Source: Chitinophagaceae bacterium
Lineage (GTDB): Bacteria > Bacteroidota > Bacteroidia > Chitinophagales > Chitinophagaceae
DNA length: 64,000 nt
Direction of reading: 5' to 3'
Assembly: GCA_027486835.1 (NCBI GenBank)
Contig: JAIXOJ010000198.1
Location: 92,563 to 156,562, forward strand
Part shown: positions 63,764 through 64,000 of the stretch, piece by piece
How positions within the stretch are numbered: position 1 is the stretch's first letter
Layout of the letters: each line of letters starts with the position of its first letter
Program-made: the position numbers and the translations under genes
Notes under the pieces: generated by a model
Told to the model about the DNA's origin: nothing
The model's input: only the letters and a program-made list of their open reading frames with translations
Databases searched by the model: none

Positions 63764-64000
63764 TAAACCTGCGTTTGATTTTGGAAAACTGTTCAACACG
63801 GCCTCTATATGTCATTCATTAAATAACAATTGTAAAAGCAAATTCAACTTAAACAAGTGATTTTGGGCTTTAAGAAGAAAATGGGATAATGGACAAAAAT
63901 GATGCTGTTTTCGCTTGAAACCCTTATTGGGATTAGCTTTCAAGGAAAGAAAGGTTATGAATAAAAAAAGTGCTTTTATTGCTTTAGCCCTATAACGAAG
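63764..64000. other. End of window, non-coding
   Basis: No gene recognised. A purine-rich AAGGAAAGAAAGG (63942-63954) is followed by ATG at 63957 and a signal-like start 'MNKKSAFIALAL', but TAA comes after 12 codons; it could be the broken start of a further PUL gene beyond the window. Confidence 0.5.

Noticed and set aside
63957..63995. Short frame MNKKSAFIALAL at the window end
   Set aside because: Only 12 codons before TAA; it resembles the start of a signal peptide but cannot be supported without the sequence beyond the window.

Overview
The window looks like a chromosomal segment of an AT-rich Bacteroidota, most likely in or near the Chitinophagaceae. The evidence is a SusC/SusD pair with ECF sigma and FecR regulators, several proteins ending in type IX secretion (T9SS) sorting domains, TAnnTTTG promoter elements and weak Shine-Dalgarno sites. 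No tRNA, rRNA, CRISPR array, replication origin or intact transposase was seen.

Layout. 1-4.9 kb is an accessory region: a DUF4160/DUF2442 gene pair, a secreted orphan protein, and a translationally coupled ATPase plus degenerate HNH-like pair that resembles Septu-type defence. This pair is bracketed by copies of a dispersed repeat. 4.9-12.4 kb is housekeeping-like: a response regulator/PAS histidine kinase operon, a sodium:solute symporter with a tiny coupled membrane protein, and an OmpA-family protein with thrombospondin type 3 repeats. 12.9-63.8 kb is one very large polysaccharide utilization locus (PUL). It runs sigma, FecR, STN-type SusC, SusD, a DUF5017-like lipoprotein, a 2,612-residue T9SS surface protein, a 4,080-residue T9SS protein with an N-terminal chondroitinase-ABC-like (PL8) lyase, a 1,473-residue T9SS PL8 lyase, GH88 unsaturated uronyl hydrolase, a heparinase II/III-type lyase, GH29 alpha-L-fucosidase, a third PL8 lyase without sorting domain, a DUF5703 protein, a frameshifted GH43, GH39 and GH95 alpha-L-fucosidase.

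How the PUL probably works (inference). The STN domain of SusC, FecR and the ECF sigma factor form a trans-envelope induction switch. Surface-anchored PL8 enzymes cut a uronic-acid-containing polymer, SusC/SusD import the oligosaccharides, and periplasmic lyases, GH88, GH29, GH95, GH39 and possibly GH43 take them apart. Two fucosidase families, uronate lyases plus GH88, xylosidase/iduronidase-type enzymes and no visible sulfatase suggest a fucosylated, uronic-acid-rich and little-sulfated polymer rather than an ordinary sulfated glycosaminoglycan.

Most unusual features: (i) five intergenic minisatellites with unrelated units of 54, 42, 21, 21 and 21 bp, three of them built on hairpins or palindromes; (ii) a giant lyase whose propeller-like module plus Ig-like repeats has been duplicated into three blocks; (iii) a run of 19 A inside a lyase gene and a run of 7 T at the GH43 frameshift; (iv) a 205-bp MITE-like element with a 6-bp direct repeat at its ends; (v) the Septu-like pair with a divergent HNH motif; (vi) a 41-residue membrane peptide coupled to the symporter.
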